From Treponema sp. (GTDB lineage: Bacteria > Spirochaetota > Spirochaetia > Treponematales > Breznakiellaceae), in contig JAITLF010000199.1 in NCBI GenBank assembly GCA_031278025.1, positions 1 to 10,946 on the forward strand: a DNA stretch of 10,946 bases. The letters are read 5' to 3'. The notes beneath the pieces are model-generated. The model was not told the DNA's origin, ran no database searches, and was given only the letters and a program-made list of their open reading frames with translations. The translations under genes and the position numbers were made by a program. Shown here piece after piece: positions 1-4,939 of the stretch (positions are counted from its first letter, which is position 1; the number at the start of each line of letters is the position of its first letter).

Positions 1-126
1 GCTGAGGTCCAGTTGGTCGATGAGGTAGTTCACGGTATGCTCAAAGGAGCCGGGTATGAGCTGTTCCTCAAGGGAGACGGTCAGGAATAATCCCTGGGAT
101 TTATCAAAGTATTTATAACTGGCCAT
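1..126 (-). CDS. IS1182-type transposase, N-terminal part (runs off the left edge)
   Basis: Read on the minus strand from an ATG at 126-124, 42 codons stay open to base 1. The product begins MASYKYFDKSQG and continues with EEQLIPGSFEHTVNYLID. This is the N-terminal pattern of IS1182-family (DDE-type) transposases, where a short basic/aromatic start precedes a P-G-(S/T)-F-E-(H/Y)-x-(V/L)-N-Y-(L/I)-(I/V)-D motif. The rest, including the catalytic DDE triad, lies outside the window, so integrity cannot be judged. There is no clear Shine-Dalgarno before the ATG; the upstream bases are pyrimidine-rich, and weak transposase translation is common in insertion sequences. The element end should lie just upstream, near 130-170, close to where the neighbouring gene remnant opens. 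I am fairly sure of the family and unsure of the start. Confidence 0.7.
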   Translation of the reverse strand, partial: MASYKYFDKSQGLFLTVSLEEQLIPGSFEHTVNYLIDQLDLS

Positions 127-136
127 AATAGGGAAG

Positions 137-165
137 AGTATACCACACAATTAGTGTTTTGTATA
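137..165 (-). promoter_or_regulatory. Possible promoter of the left-edge transposase
   Basis: On the minus strand there is a -10-like TATACT (142-137) preceded by TGG, an extended -10 pattern. A TATACA (165-160) sits 17 bases upstream and matches the -35 consensus at 4 of 6 positions. The predicted transcription start is only about 4 bases before the ATG, so the message would be almost leaderless, which agrees with the missing ribosome binding site. Weak evidence. Confidence 0.3.
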
Positions 166-421
166 TTTATTCGACAGCCTCAACGGCCTGGCATATGAAG
201 GCACGGCGGAAAAGGAAGTTCCCGGGGGCCTTTATTTCGGCCACGAATCGGAAGCGGGGCAGGCGCAAATTGTTGGCAACGGCGCGGTATACTGCGGGTA
301 TGCGTCAAGTAAGGGTGAATTGCTTTGGGCCGACGTGGACCCGGCTAATTTTATGGTCAATACGTCAGGCGGCTTCACTATTGAAAAAACCGGGCCGGCT
401 TCTGTACGGGGAGTTTTTTGA
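155..421 (+). pseudogene. Orphan 3' reading-frame remnant next to the IS end
   Basis: This frame is open from just after a stop at 152-154 to TGA 419-421, but no start codon with a ribosome site lies near its left end. The residues look like real coding sequence (LNGLAYEGTAEKEVPGG, QIVGNGAVYCGYASSKGELL, then DVDPANFMVNTSGGF), and base composition resembles the GC-rich genes. From about 390 a different frame carries a clear primase segment, so the last codons here (up to GVF) are probably out-of-frame reading. I do not recognise the protein. The DPANFMVNTSGG stretch faintly resembles the ATPase region of P4-type primases. If so, it is the upstream part of the next pseudogene with about 120 bases lost between them. 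The left end sits where an IS terminus is expected, so the gene may have been cut by that insertion. Confidence 0.45.
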
Positions 422-919
422 TTTTATACCTACCTTCAAAGTTTTTATGGCTACCAATCATAAACCGATGATGCAAGAGACCACTACGGGATTTGGCGGC
501 GTATCAAGCTGATACCCTTTACTAGCACGATAACCCCTGACTGGTAGGACAAACACCTTGAGGAAAAACTGTTGAGGGAGGGGCCGGGGATACTTAACTG
601 GCGTCTGGAAGGGACCCTGCGGTGGTGTGAAAAGGGACTTGCTACCCCGGCGCTTATCAGCAATGCCACGGAAGAATACCGTAGTGAGATGGACGTGCTG
701 GGGAACTTTATCAAGGAGTGCTGTATACAAAGTCCCGGCGTAACTATCCGGGCGCGGGAACTGTTCCGGGCGTATCAGGAATGGTGTGAAGAAAACAATG
801 AGCGTGCCTGTAGCGAACGGGTTCTTTCCCTGCGGCTTAATGAATTGGGGCTGGAACGTTCCCGGACTGCGGAGGCCCGGTACTGGAAAGGAATAATGCT
901 CAAGGTTCCCCTTTCCTGA
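390..919 (+). pseudogene. P4-type phage/plasmid primase-helicase, broken C-terminal part
   Basis: Three pieces together follow the C-terminal half of P4/D5-type primase-helicases, which start replication of satellite phages, plasmids and integrative elements. Frame 0 (about 390-476) gives RLLYGEFFDFIPTFKVFMA and then TNHKP, the conserved post-ATPase segment. Frame 2 (about 476-544) gives HYGIWRRIKLIPF, normally directly continuous with it. After an in-frame TAG at 545-547 the same frame continues as DKHLEEKLLREGPGILNW and runs to TGA 917-919. The last part includes RSEMDVLGNFIKECC and RARELFRAYQEWCEENNER, the winged-helix-like tail of the family. There are therefore at least two lesions: a frameshift near 474-479 and a nonsense codon. 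The Walker A region is not recognisable upstream. A TTG at 572 could start a 115-residue tail fragment, but no ribosome site supports it. Strong identification, non-functional as read. Confidence 0.8.
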
Positions 920-1185
920 TGCTTTGTTTTCCTGGTGTCCTTTTCCCCCCTGCCCCCTTTTTAGTTTGCCGTCAATGACACGGATAAGAAGCAAGCGGTG
1001 AAAATACCGTGTGCCGGTGTTCCGCCCTGTGCGGCGGTGTGATAAAACCTGTACGATTGAGATTGAAAAATCCGGCAATTTCACTATTCGGCACTTGACA
1101 CCATATCCTTATGGCAAAACATAACAAAACGACCGGCACACGCGCCCCCTTCATTTCGGAAAAACGGCTCAAATGACGTTTCACC
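920..1185. other. Gene-free stretch after the primase remnant
   Basis: I see no convincing gene here. It starts with a pyrimidine-rich run (about 925-965) and contains one ATGACAC heptamer at 975-981 and a related TTGACAC at 1095-1101. These are outlying members of the repeat family described next. Confidence 0.5.
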
Positions 1186-1277
1186 GTGTCATTCTGACGG
1201 GTCTATTTGCGGTTTATGTGTCATTCAAATTCCGTGTTTCAGTGTGTCATGGTGTTACGGGGTGTTATTCTTTATTA

Positions 1278-1305
1278 TTTTTTATGTCATATATGACATA
1301 AAAAA
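1278..1305. promoter_or_regulatory. 28-bp perfect palindrome, probable operator
   Basis: Bases 1278-1305 read the same on both strands: T-rich arm, TTATGTCATATATGACATAA core, A-rich arm. The core is two inverted TGTCAT sites abutting at the centre, which is the geometry of a dimeric repressor or initiator operator. As RNA it could also form a hairpin with a U-run in either direction, so a bidirectional terminator is an alternative reading. It overlaps the -35 of the promoter described next. Confidence 0.5.
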
Positions 1306-1319
1306 AAGAGAAGTATAAT
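1293..1319 (+). promoter_or_regulatory. Possible promoter overlapping the palindrome
   Basis: A perfect TATAAT lies at 1314-1319. ATGACA at 1293-1298 matches the -35 consensus at 5 of 6 positions with a 15-base spacer, slightly short. The -35 lies inside the right arm of the palindrome, so a protein bound there would block it. Transcription would run into the hairpin array at 1397-1703, where I see no convincing protein gene. Confidence 0.35.
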
Positions 1320-1396
1320 AATATTGATATATATAAGGGATTATCGGGAATTTGAGTACATTGGTGTCATGCATCATTCAGCCGGTAGTTATCGGA

Positions 1397-1703
1397 CCGC
1401 CCTCCCTTTCAAGGGTGGGCGGGTATTACGGAGGTACAAGCGGCGGATGAGATTTCAGTCCGTCCCGCTGGGGACGGTTGGTGCGGGAGAAGGCAACGGT
1501 TACGGGCTTGGGGAGTGATGGTATCGGTTGCGAATAAAGCCGCCTACCCGGAGGGGTGGCGGTTATAACGGAAGAAGGTAACGGTAAGCGGAGTTGGGAA
1601 AATGTAACAATCAGCGGGAAGGATTATCACTTACGAAGCCGTGGGGCTGGTTACGCTGTACGTGATGGGAAGCCGAAAGGCCGGGTGGGGCGGAGTACGC
1701 CCC
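1397..1703 (+). repeat. Array of four hairpins with related flanks
   Basis: Four strong stem-loops lie in a G-rich non-coding stretch. 1397-1422 has a 12-position stem with one T-T mismatch. 1460-1477 has a perfect 7-bp stem around GCTG. 1540-1562 has nine pairs with one bulged T. 1687-1703 has a perfect GGGGCG/CGCCCC stem around GAGTA. The first three are followed by similar sequence, for example GCGGGAGAAGGCAACGG after the second and ACGGAAGAAGGTAACGG after the third. TATCGG precedes the first (1390-1395) and third (1522-1527). They look like diverged copies of one unit. A structured RNA, a single-strand origin or recombination sites are all possible. Short ORFs through here lack protein-like composition. 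Confidence 0.45.
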
Positions 1704-1748
1704 GTTGCGGCGGTACAACGGCGGGGAGGCAGGAAGCCGACTGTACGG

Positions 1749-1900
1749 AACAATTTTGACTTTCTTTCTTTCGCTTGGACGGGATGCCGGGGTTTTTATG
1801 CGCCGTGCTTTGCGGGAAAGTATTTCAACATGGGGGTAAGGGCATGGAGCATAAAAAGGGCGGCGTGAATGATTTGGGGAATTGCGGTAACAATTTTGAC
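1749..1900. repeat. Pair of 12-bp direct repeats
   Basis: AACAATTTTGAC occurs at 1749-1760 and again at 1889-1900. The second copy is inside the small ORF at 1844-1984. It may be a further site type of the presumed origin region or simply chance. Confidence 0.3.
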
Positions 1901-1984
1901 CATTTTGAGTGTATTAAGGCCGAATTGACAGCAGATATGACAGCAATATCTTTTAAAAAATATTCACACCATCGCACACTATGA
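1844..1984 (+). CDS. Small ORF, 46 residues, function unknown
   Basis: The ATG at 1844 is preceded by a purine-rich GGGGGTAAGGGC that could serve as a ribosome site, and the frame runs to TGA 1982-1984. The product begins MEHKKGGVNDLGNCGNNFDHF, then IKAELTADM, and ends KKYSHHRTL. I recognise no domain, signal peptide or membrane segment. Two of the ATGACA repeats (1937 and 1981) lie in its 3' end, so the apparent coding may be incidental to a repeat-rich control region. A longer reading from 1775 exists, but the ribosome site favours 1844. Low confidence that it is a real gene. Confidence 0.22.
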   Translation: MEHKKGGVNDLGNCGNNFDHFECIKAELTADMTAISFKKYSHHRTL

Positions 1985-2079
1985 CACCCTGCCGCACAAA
2001 ACACTTGACGTAAGTCCGTATATTATAATAAGATATTCACATGGTTACACACTATGGCACACGATGACACAAGTCATCG
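1937..2079 (-). repeat. Iteron-like block B: ATGACA sites and a hairpin
   Basis: ATGACA occurs at 1937-1942, 1981-1986 and 2064-2069, the last two as ATGACAC. All are opposite in orientation to the GTGTCAT copies of block A. The last copy is part of a perfect 7-bp stem (CGATGAC/GTCATCG, loop ACAA) at 2062-2079. The two blocks thus face each other across the hairpin array. Confidence 0.45.
1960..2060. repeat. Two 28-bp interrupted direct repeats
   Basis: The pattern ATATTCACA-N6-CACACTATG-R-CAC occurs at 1960-1987 and 2033-2060, 73 bases apart, with identical outer parts and different middles. It lies in block B and adds to the impression of a protein-binding or origin region. Confidence 0.5.
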
Positions 2080-2113
2080 CACTTAGTCCTTTTATGTACA
2101 GTGTGCTCCTTTA

Positions 2114-2785
2114 TTAACCATTTTTATACACGATTGAATATCTCCAAAACAAATGTTTCTTTACTTTTGCCTTCCCCAATTTCTTTCTGACTATGCTTTT
2201 TACTTCTTTTATTGTTAAATAGTTGTCATAATGAAAATGTCCTTCCCATGCCTCCCTTTGTTCTTTTGTAATTCTTGCTTTGCCATTGTTTTTTAGCCTT
2301 AATATTATACTTAACGGCACTGCTGTCATTGCACCTACATAATCAACAATACTACCCTTAACCAAATCTAATATTATTATTTTCCCCTCCTTTGTTAATC
2401 TGTTTCTCATTGTTTCTAATATTTTTTCCTCGTTCATGTGATGCAATGCCGCAATCGATATTATAACATCAAATTTTCTATCGATATCTTCAAGATATTT
2501 CTCAGCCGAAACCTTTATATAATTTATCTTTCTATCATTATTTCTTTTCCCGGCTTCATTTATCATATTCTCAGAAACATCTATTCCAATTATTTCAGAA
2601 GAATAGGGCACTAATTTTTTGGTTAATTCTCCGGTACCGCAACCAACATCCAATATACAACGGCAATTTGGAGGGATATTTTTCAACAAATAATTTTGAT
2701 ATTGTTGATTATGATCCCATTGATCAGGTAAAAACGCAATCTTGTCAAATTGTTCTATAACATTTTCATCATTGCCATTTTCCAT
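2114..2785 (-). CDS. Class I SAM-dependent methyltransferase
   Basis: The product is 223 residues from the chosen start. It has the Rossmann-fold methyltransferase order: motif I ILDVGCGTGELTKKL (about residues 44-58), the acidic strand-2 end IIGIDVSENMINEA (about 65-78), FDVIISIAALHHM (about 107-119), and LTKEGKIIILDL (about 130-141). This is the UbiE/Methyltransf_11 type; it transfers a methyl group from S-adenosylmethionine, but the substrate cannot be told. No signal peptide or membrane span is obvious, so it is probably cytosolic. I chose ATG 2785-2783 because AAAGGGGGG (2800-2792) lies 6 bases upstream. An in-frame ATG at 2806 has no such site and falls at the predicted transcription start. 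The gene is AT-rich, stands alone in the opposite direction to nearby remnants, and is flanked by exact 15-bp direct repeats, which suggests acquisition as a unit. Confidence 0.85.
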   Translation of the reverse strand: MENGNDENVIEQFDKIAFLPDQWDHNQQYQNYLLKNIPPNCRCILDVGCGTGELTKKLVPYSSEIIGIDVSENMINEAGKRNNDRKINYIKVSAEKYLEDIDRKFDVIISIAALHHMNEEKILETMRNRLTKEGKIIILDLVKGSIVDYVGAMTAVPLSIILRLKNNGKARITKEQREAWEGHFHYDNYLTIKEVKSIVRKKLGKAKVKKHLFWRYSIVYKNG

Positions 2786-2813
2786 TGAAGTCCCCCCTTT
2801 AACCATTTTTATA
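2114..2813. repeat. Exact 15-bp direct repeats bracketing the methyltransferase
   Basis: TTAACCATTTTTATA occurs at 2114-2128 and 2799-2813, the same way round. The left copy holds the stop codon and the last codons of the gene. The right copy holds the -10 box and early leader. The match ends exactly at both borders. It could be a target duplication, the scar of a homologous insertion, or chance in AT-rich DNA. Confidence 0.6.
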
Positions 2814-2835
2814 ATTTATTTAAATGTTTTGTCAA
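2808..2835 (-). promoter_or_regulatory. Promoter of the methyltransferase gene
   Basis: On the minus strand a perfect -35 TTGACA (2835-2830) is followed after 16 bases by TATAAA (2813-2808), 5 of 6 to the -10 consensus. Transcription should start near 2801, just ahead of the AAAGGGGGG ribosome site. This supports the start codon at 2785. The -10 lies inside the right copy of the 15-bp repeat. Confidence 0.65.
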
Positions 2836-2959
2836 TGCCGCGTGTTTGAATATTTTCCAGAAAAAGCGGGAATGGAGCGTAGCGAAATAACCTAGCCGTT
2901 GTGGAGGCCGAGCCGCTCCGCGGCGTGGGGTTGTAAAAGAAGTCCCCGAATCGGCGGGC

Positions 2960-3265
2960 GGCCGCCCTGCGACAGGGGGTATTGGTCAGCATCGTCCTGT
3001 ACGGCGTCATGGAACTCTATTCCAGCCGCGCCCTGGCCAATGTGTGCAGACAAAACATCAACATCATGTGGCTGTTACCCGGCAATCCGCCGCCGTCCCA
3101 CGGGATGATAAACGTCTTCAGGAAACATCTGCTCCAGGGGTGGTAGGAAAACTATTTGCGCAGGTGTTTAGAGACGGGACGATGCTGGGAGCGCAGGCGA
3201 ACCGGCATAGGGCGGGAGGGAGCCTGTCCCGGCAGACGCTGAAAACATACCGGAAAAAACCCTGA
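2960..3265 (+). pseudogene. Second IS1182-type transposase, frameshifted internal fragment
   Basis: One frame reads LVSIVLYGVMELYSSRALAN, VCRQNINIMWLLPGNPPPSH, GMINVFRKHLLQG and hits TAG at 3145-3147. Another then continues GVVGKLFAQVFRDGTMLGAQ ANRHRA, with TLKTYRKK near the end. In IS1182-type transposases these are adjacent: Y-S-S-R...N-I-x-x-M-W-L, then the F-R-x-x-H-L helix, then the D-G-T motif carrying the first catalytic Asp, followed by A-N-R. Loss of one G near 3135-3142 explains the frame change. The start and the catalytic C-terminal half are absent, so the copy is dead. It is diverged and not simply the other half of the element at the left edge, since it lies 2.8 kb away on the opposite strand. 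Confidence 0.7.
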
Positions 3266-3499
3266 AGGATGAAACACTGCACCACAATATACAACAGGGG
3301 CGCGCGGCACCCGTTAAAACAAAAAGCATCCTGAGAGAAGCCTGAAGAGGTTCCGCGCTGGTTTGAGAGATACCTCTGTCCGTGCCGGGGGAATGGAAAA
3401 CTGTTCGCCGGAACCCTCAAGAAACAGCTCTTGCGGCCGTTGACTCGCATATCCTTTCCACAGGCCTTATCAAAACCTCCCCACGATGTGTATAAGCGG
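3266..3499. other. Gene-free stretch between IS remnant and repeat array
   Basis: No recognisable gene. It may contain further decayed transposase sequence (a reading with RWFERYLCPCRGNGKLFAG occurs near 3355-3410), but I cannot align it to anything with confidence. Confidence 0.4.
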
Positions 3500-3502
3500 C
3501 AG
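3484..3502. other. Sequence resembling a Tn5/IS50 mosaic end
   Basis: Read on the minus strand, CTGCCGCTTATACACATCG agrees at 16 of 19 positions with the Tn5 mosaic end (CTGTCTCTTATACACATCT). It lies at the start of the 21-bp array. It could be a remnant end of an IS4-family element, a chance match, or, less likely given three mismatches, a library-adapter trace. Confidence 0.25.
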
Positions 3503-3688
3503 GGTCCGGAACTTCTAGACCCAGGTCCGGAACTTCTAGACCCAGGTCTGGAAGTTCAAGACCCAGGTCTGGAAGTTCAAGACCCAGGTCTGGAAGTTCA
3601 AGACCCAGGTCTGGAAATGCTAGACCCAGGTCTGGAAGTTCAAGACCCAGGTCTGGAAATGCTAGACCCAGGTCTGGGATCAAGAAAC
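3500..3688 (+). repeat. Tandem array A: nine 21-bp units
   Basis: Nine consecutive units of exactly 21 bases run from 3500 to 3688. Most begin CCAGGTCTGGAA and end in one of three variants (CTTCTAGAC, GTTCAAGAC, ATGCTAGAC). Variants are mixed along the array. The unit equals seven codons, so any frame reads as a heptad repeat (plus strand DPGLEVQ/DPGLEML). No start codon with a ribosome site precedes it, so I treat it as non-coding. Each junction AGACCCAGGTCT is a near-palindrome. Units touch one another without spacers, so this is not a CRISPR. Confidence 0.9.
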
Positions 3689-3700
3689 CCGGGTTTACGA
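3678..3700. repeat. Palindromic end element of array A
   Basis: The array ends in a 23-base element containing the palindrome AAACCCGGGTTT (3685-3696), preceded by GATCAAG and followed by ACGA. A copy with 20 of 23 identical bases is at 9439-9461, in array C. This shared cap suggests a dispersed repeat family and not independent local expansions. Confidence 0.6.
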
Positions 3701-3855
3701 GACGTGAAAGGGGAAAACGAAAATATCCGGTGGAGCCTGTAGCGGGAACCGGGGTAATGCTGTCCATATCCGTCCGTTACTCCCTATCCCTAAGTACGCT
3801 CACCGGGAAAATTGTGGGGCACGTTTAGCCCGTGGACAGGGGCGGCCTTCTTCCC

Positions 3856-4518
3856 TCATTCATTCTTCCAATATTCTTTCCCTATTATTTCCGCTATCTT
3901 AAAATCTGTTTCATTATTTATGTCCACCGCCTCATATTTATCAACACTATATTTATATGGTTTCCTCCCTATCCTGCACCGGTATTTTTCTAAGGATCCT
4001 CTCTTTATTCCGTATAATCCTGTAGTCTCTTCAATAACCGGTTCCAAATCCTGGCTGCGCGGTAAAACATACGGCTGGTAATTTACACTATGACTGTTTA
4101 CCCAAAAAAATCCGTGATGTTTCACCACGGTAAAGCATGAATCATAGTCTTCTCCTTCCGTTAGTTTATGCACACAATTTTTAATTGTTTCAGGTTGTAA
4201 AAACGGGGCTGTTGCGAACAATTGGAAATAACAATCATAATCCGGATATATACTATAATGATATACCAGTAAATCATTACCATTAGCCGTATTTGCGGCG
4301 AGGACTTCCAAACGTTTGATAATTTTTAACCCAAGAGCCTCTGCGTATTCCGTTATCTCTCCGCTGTTTGTATCAATGAATATATCATCAAAACATTCCG
4401 CTTTTAACGAATGTTCGATAATATATTCATATAATTTTTTATTGTTCAGGTGTTTAAAATTCTTGCCCGGTATTCTTTCAGAATTTTCCTTAATGGGGAT
4501 GAAACAAGCCGTTCGCAT
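3856..4518 (-). CDS. Acylneuraminate cytidylyltransferase-like protein (CMP-sugar synthetase)
   Basis: The product is 220 residues. It begins MRTACFIPIKENSERIPGKN, the nucleotide-binding signature of the CTP_transf_3 family (NeuA/KdsB type: IPx...R-x-PGKN). Later family features are an acidic strand IFIDTNS, ATAPFLQPETI (the usual T-(S/A)-P-x-x-x-x-x-x-I), EETTGLYGI, and a C-terminal VDINNETDF with the acidic D-I-x-x-x-x-D-(F/L) pattern. The expected reaction is CTP plus a nonulosonic acid or related sugar giving CMP-sugar and pyrophosphate, for surface glycan or flagellin glycosylation; the sugar cannot be told. I chose ATG 4518-4516 because GGAGG (4530-4526) lies 7 bases upstream and the family motif starts at once. 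An in-frame extension to 4590 lacks both. No glycan genes are adjacent and the gene is AT-rich, suggesting transfer. Confidence 0.85.
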   Translation of the reverse strand: MRTACFIPIKENSERIPGKNFKHLNNKKLYEYIIEHSLKAECFDDIFIDTNSGEITEYAEALGLKIIKRLEVLAANTANGNDLLVYHYSIYPDYDCYFQLFATAPFLQPETIKNCVHKLTEGEDYDSCFTVVKHHGFFWVNSHSVNYQPYVLPRSQDLEPVIEETTGLYGIKRGSLEKYRCRIGRKPYKYSVDKYEAVDINNETDFKIAEIIGKEYWKNE

Positions 4519-4746
4519 AACACAACCTCCGAAACCATTATTTTGCGGCGGCATTGATGCTGCCGTTCCCATATTTCCGAAAAATTTCAAAACAAATGGC
4601 GCATACCGTGCCTGTTTCCGCCGTGGCGGTTACCTTTGCTGCCCTGCTTCTGTGGCTAGGGGAAACAGGGTTGAAACATCCCGAAGGCAAAGCCGACAGG
4701 CATCCGGCTACGAAAAAGAGCGTTGCGTTTTTCATAAAAAGCCGCC
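4519..4746. other. Gene-free stretch upstream of the CMP-sugar synthetase
   Basis: This divergent intergenic region holds the GGAGG ribosome site of the minus-strand gene. I could not find a convincing promoter in it. Overlapping short ORFs on both strands lack ribosome sites and recognisable motifs. Confidence 0.4.
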
Positions 4747-4788
4747 TGGAACGCGCGTTCTGGAACGCACGTTCTGGAACGCACGTTC
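4747..4788. promoter_or_regulatory. Three tandem 14-bp GAAC-N4-GTTC palindromes
   Basis: Three consecutive 14-base units (TGGAACGCGCGTTC once, TGGAACGCACGTTC twice) each contain GAAC-N4-GTTC. The first holds a perfect 12-bp palindrome. The form fits the LexA/DinR box known from Gram-positive bacteria (GAACRNRYGTTY). They lie just upstream of a possible promoter (TATACT at 4815-4820) and the micro-ORF at 4853. Whether this organism's LexA, if any, uses such a site is not known to me. A plain repeat is equally possible. Confidence 0.45.
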
Positions 4789-4852
4789 CTGATACAAATA
4801 TCCCGCAGAGCAGGTATACTTCCCTGTCCCAAAGACCGGCAGGGGAGATTCC

Positions 4853-4900
4853 ATGAGCAAGGGGAAAAGAGGGAATAAAGAAAAAGTACGGAGAGATTAA
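4853..4900 (+). CDS. Micro-ORF of 15 codons (MSKGKRGNKE...), probably truncated
   Basis: The ATG at 4853 has a good ribosome site, AGGGGAG at 4841-4847 with 5 bases spacing, and a TATACT -10-like box at 4815-4820 upstream. The product is MSKGKRGNKEKVRRD, then TAA. Small bacterial proteins beginning (M)SKG(N/K)(K/R)GNKE and continuing with lysine-rich KKPKK are known to me as a widespread uncharacterised family; here the frame stops after NKEKV. It may be a truncated member or a genuine micro-peptide. The good translation signals argue that it is or was expressed. No operon partner follows. Confidence 0.4.
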   Translation: MSKGKRGNKEKVRRD

Positions 4901-4919
4901 CTTTTAAGTGAGATCGAAT

Positions 4920-4939
4920 GGGTGGGTGGGGTGGGTGGG
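4920..4939 (+). other. G-quadruplex motif
   Basis: Five runs of three or four G are separated by single T bases (GGG-T-GGG-T-GGGG-T-GGG-T-GGG). Single-base loops are the most stable intramolecular quadruplex arrangement. It lies 20 bases after the micro-ORF stop, on the transcribed plus strand, and about 260 bases before the ridA promoter. Confidence 0.8.

Larger units (their letters stand above)
1186..1370 (+). repeat. Iteron-like block A: repeated (G)TGTCAT
   Basis: TGTCAT occurs at 1187-1192, 1219-1224, 1245-1250, 1285-1290 and 1365-1370. Four of these are the longer GTGTCAT (1186, 1218, 1244, 1364), all in the same orientation. Block B further right has the reverse orientation. Across 920-2110 I count ten copies of this hexamer on either strand, against well under one expected by chance. 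Clustered short sites beside a replication-gene remnant resemble initiator-binding iterons or subterminal transposase sites. The binding protein is not in the window. Confidence 0.5.

Noticed and set aside
458..1084. Long open frame on the minus strand across the primase remnant
   Set aside because: It is the shadow of the plus-strand primase pieces, whose family motifs are clear; the minus reading shows no domain or ribosome site.
1397..1703. Integron attC sites
   Set aside because: The hairpins lack paired core sites of the GTTRRRY type, there are no cassette ORFs between them, and no integrase is in the window.
2005..2029. Promoter TTGACG...TATAAT on the plus strand
   Set aside because: The spacer is only 13 bases, too short for a normal sigma-70 promoter, and it would point into the end of the methyltransferase gene.
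3500..3688. CRISPR array
   Set aside because: The units are directly adjacent with no unique spacers, and no cas genes are present.
3417..3767. Repeat proteins read from array A on both strands (heptads DPGLEVQ / PDLGLEL)
   Set aside because: A 21-bp repeat gives an open heptad reading in any frame without stops; there is no ribosome site or conserved start on either strand.
4538..4735. Minus-strand ORF starting MKNATLFFVAGCLSALPSGC, resembling a lipoprotein signal
   Set aside because: It has no ribosome site, overlaps the control region of the cytidylyltransferase, and its remainder is not protein-like. I keep it only as a remote possibility.
4554..4856. 100-codon plus-strand ORF with a hydrophobic segment
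   Set aside because: It has no ribosome site, its end runs through the 14-bp repeats, and no motif is recognisable.
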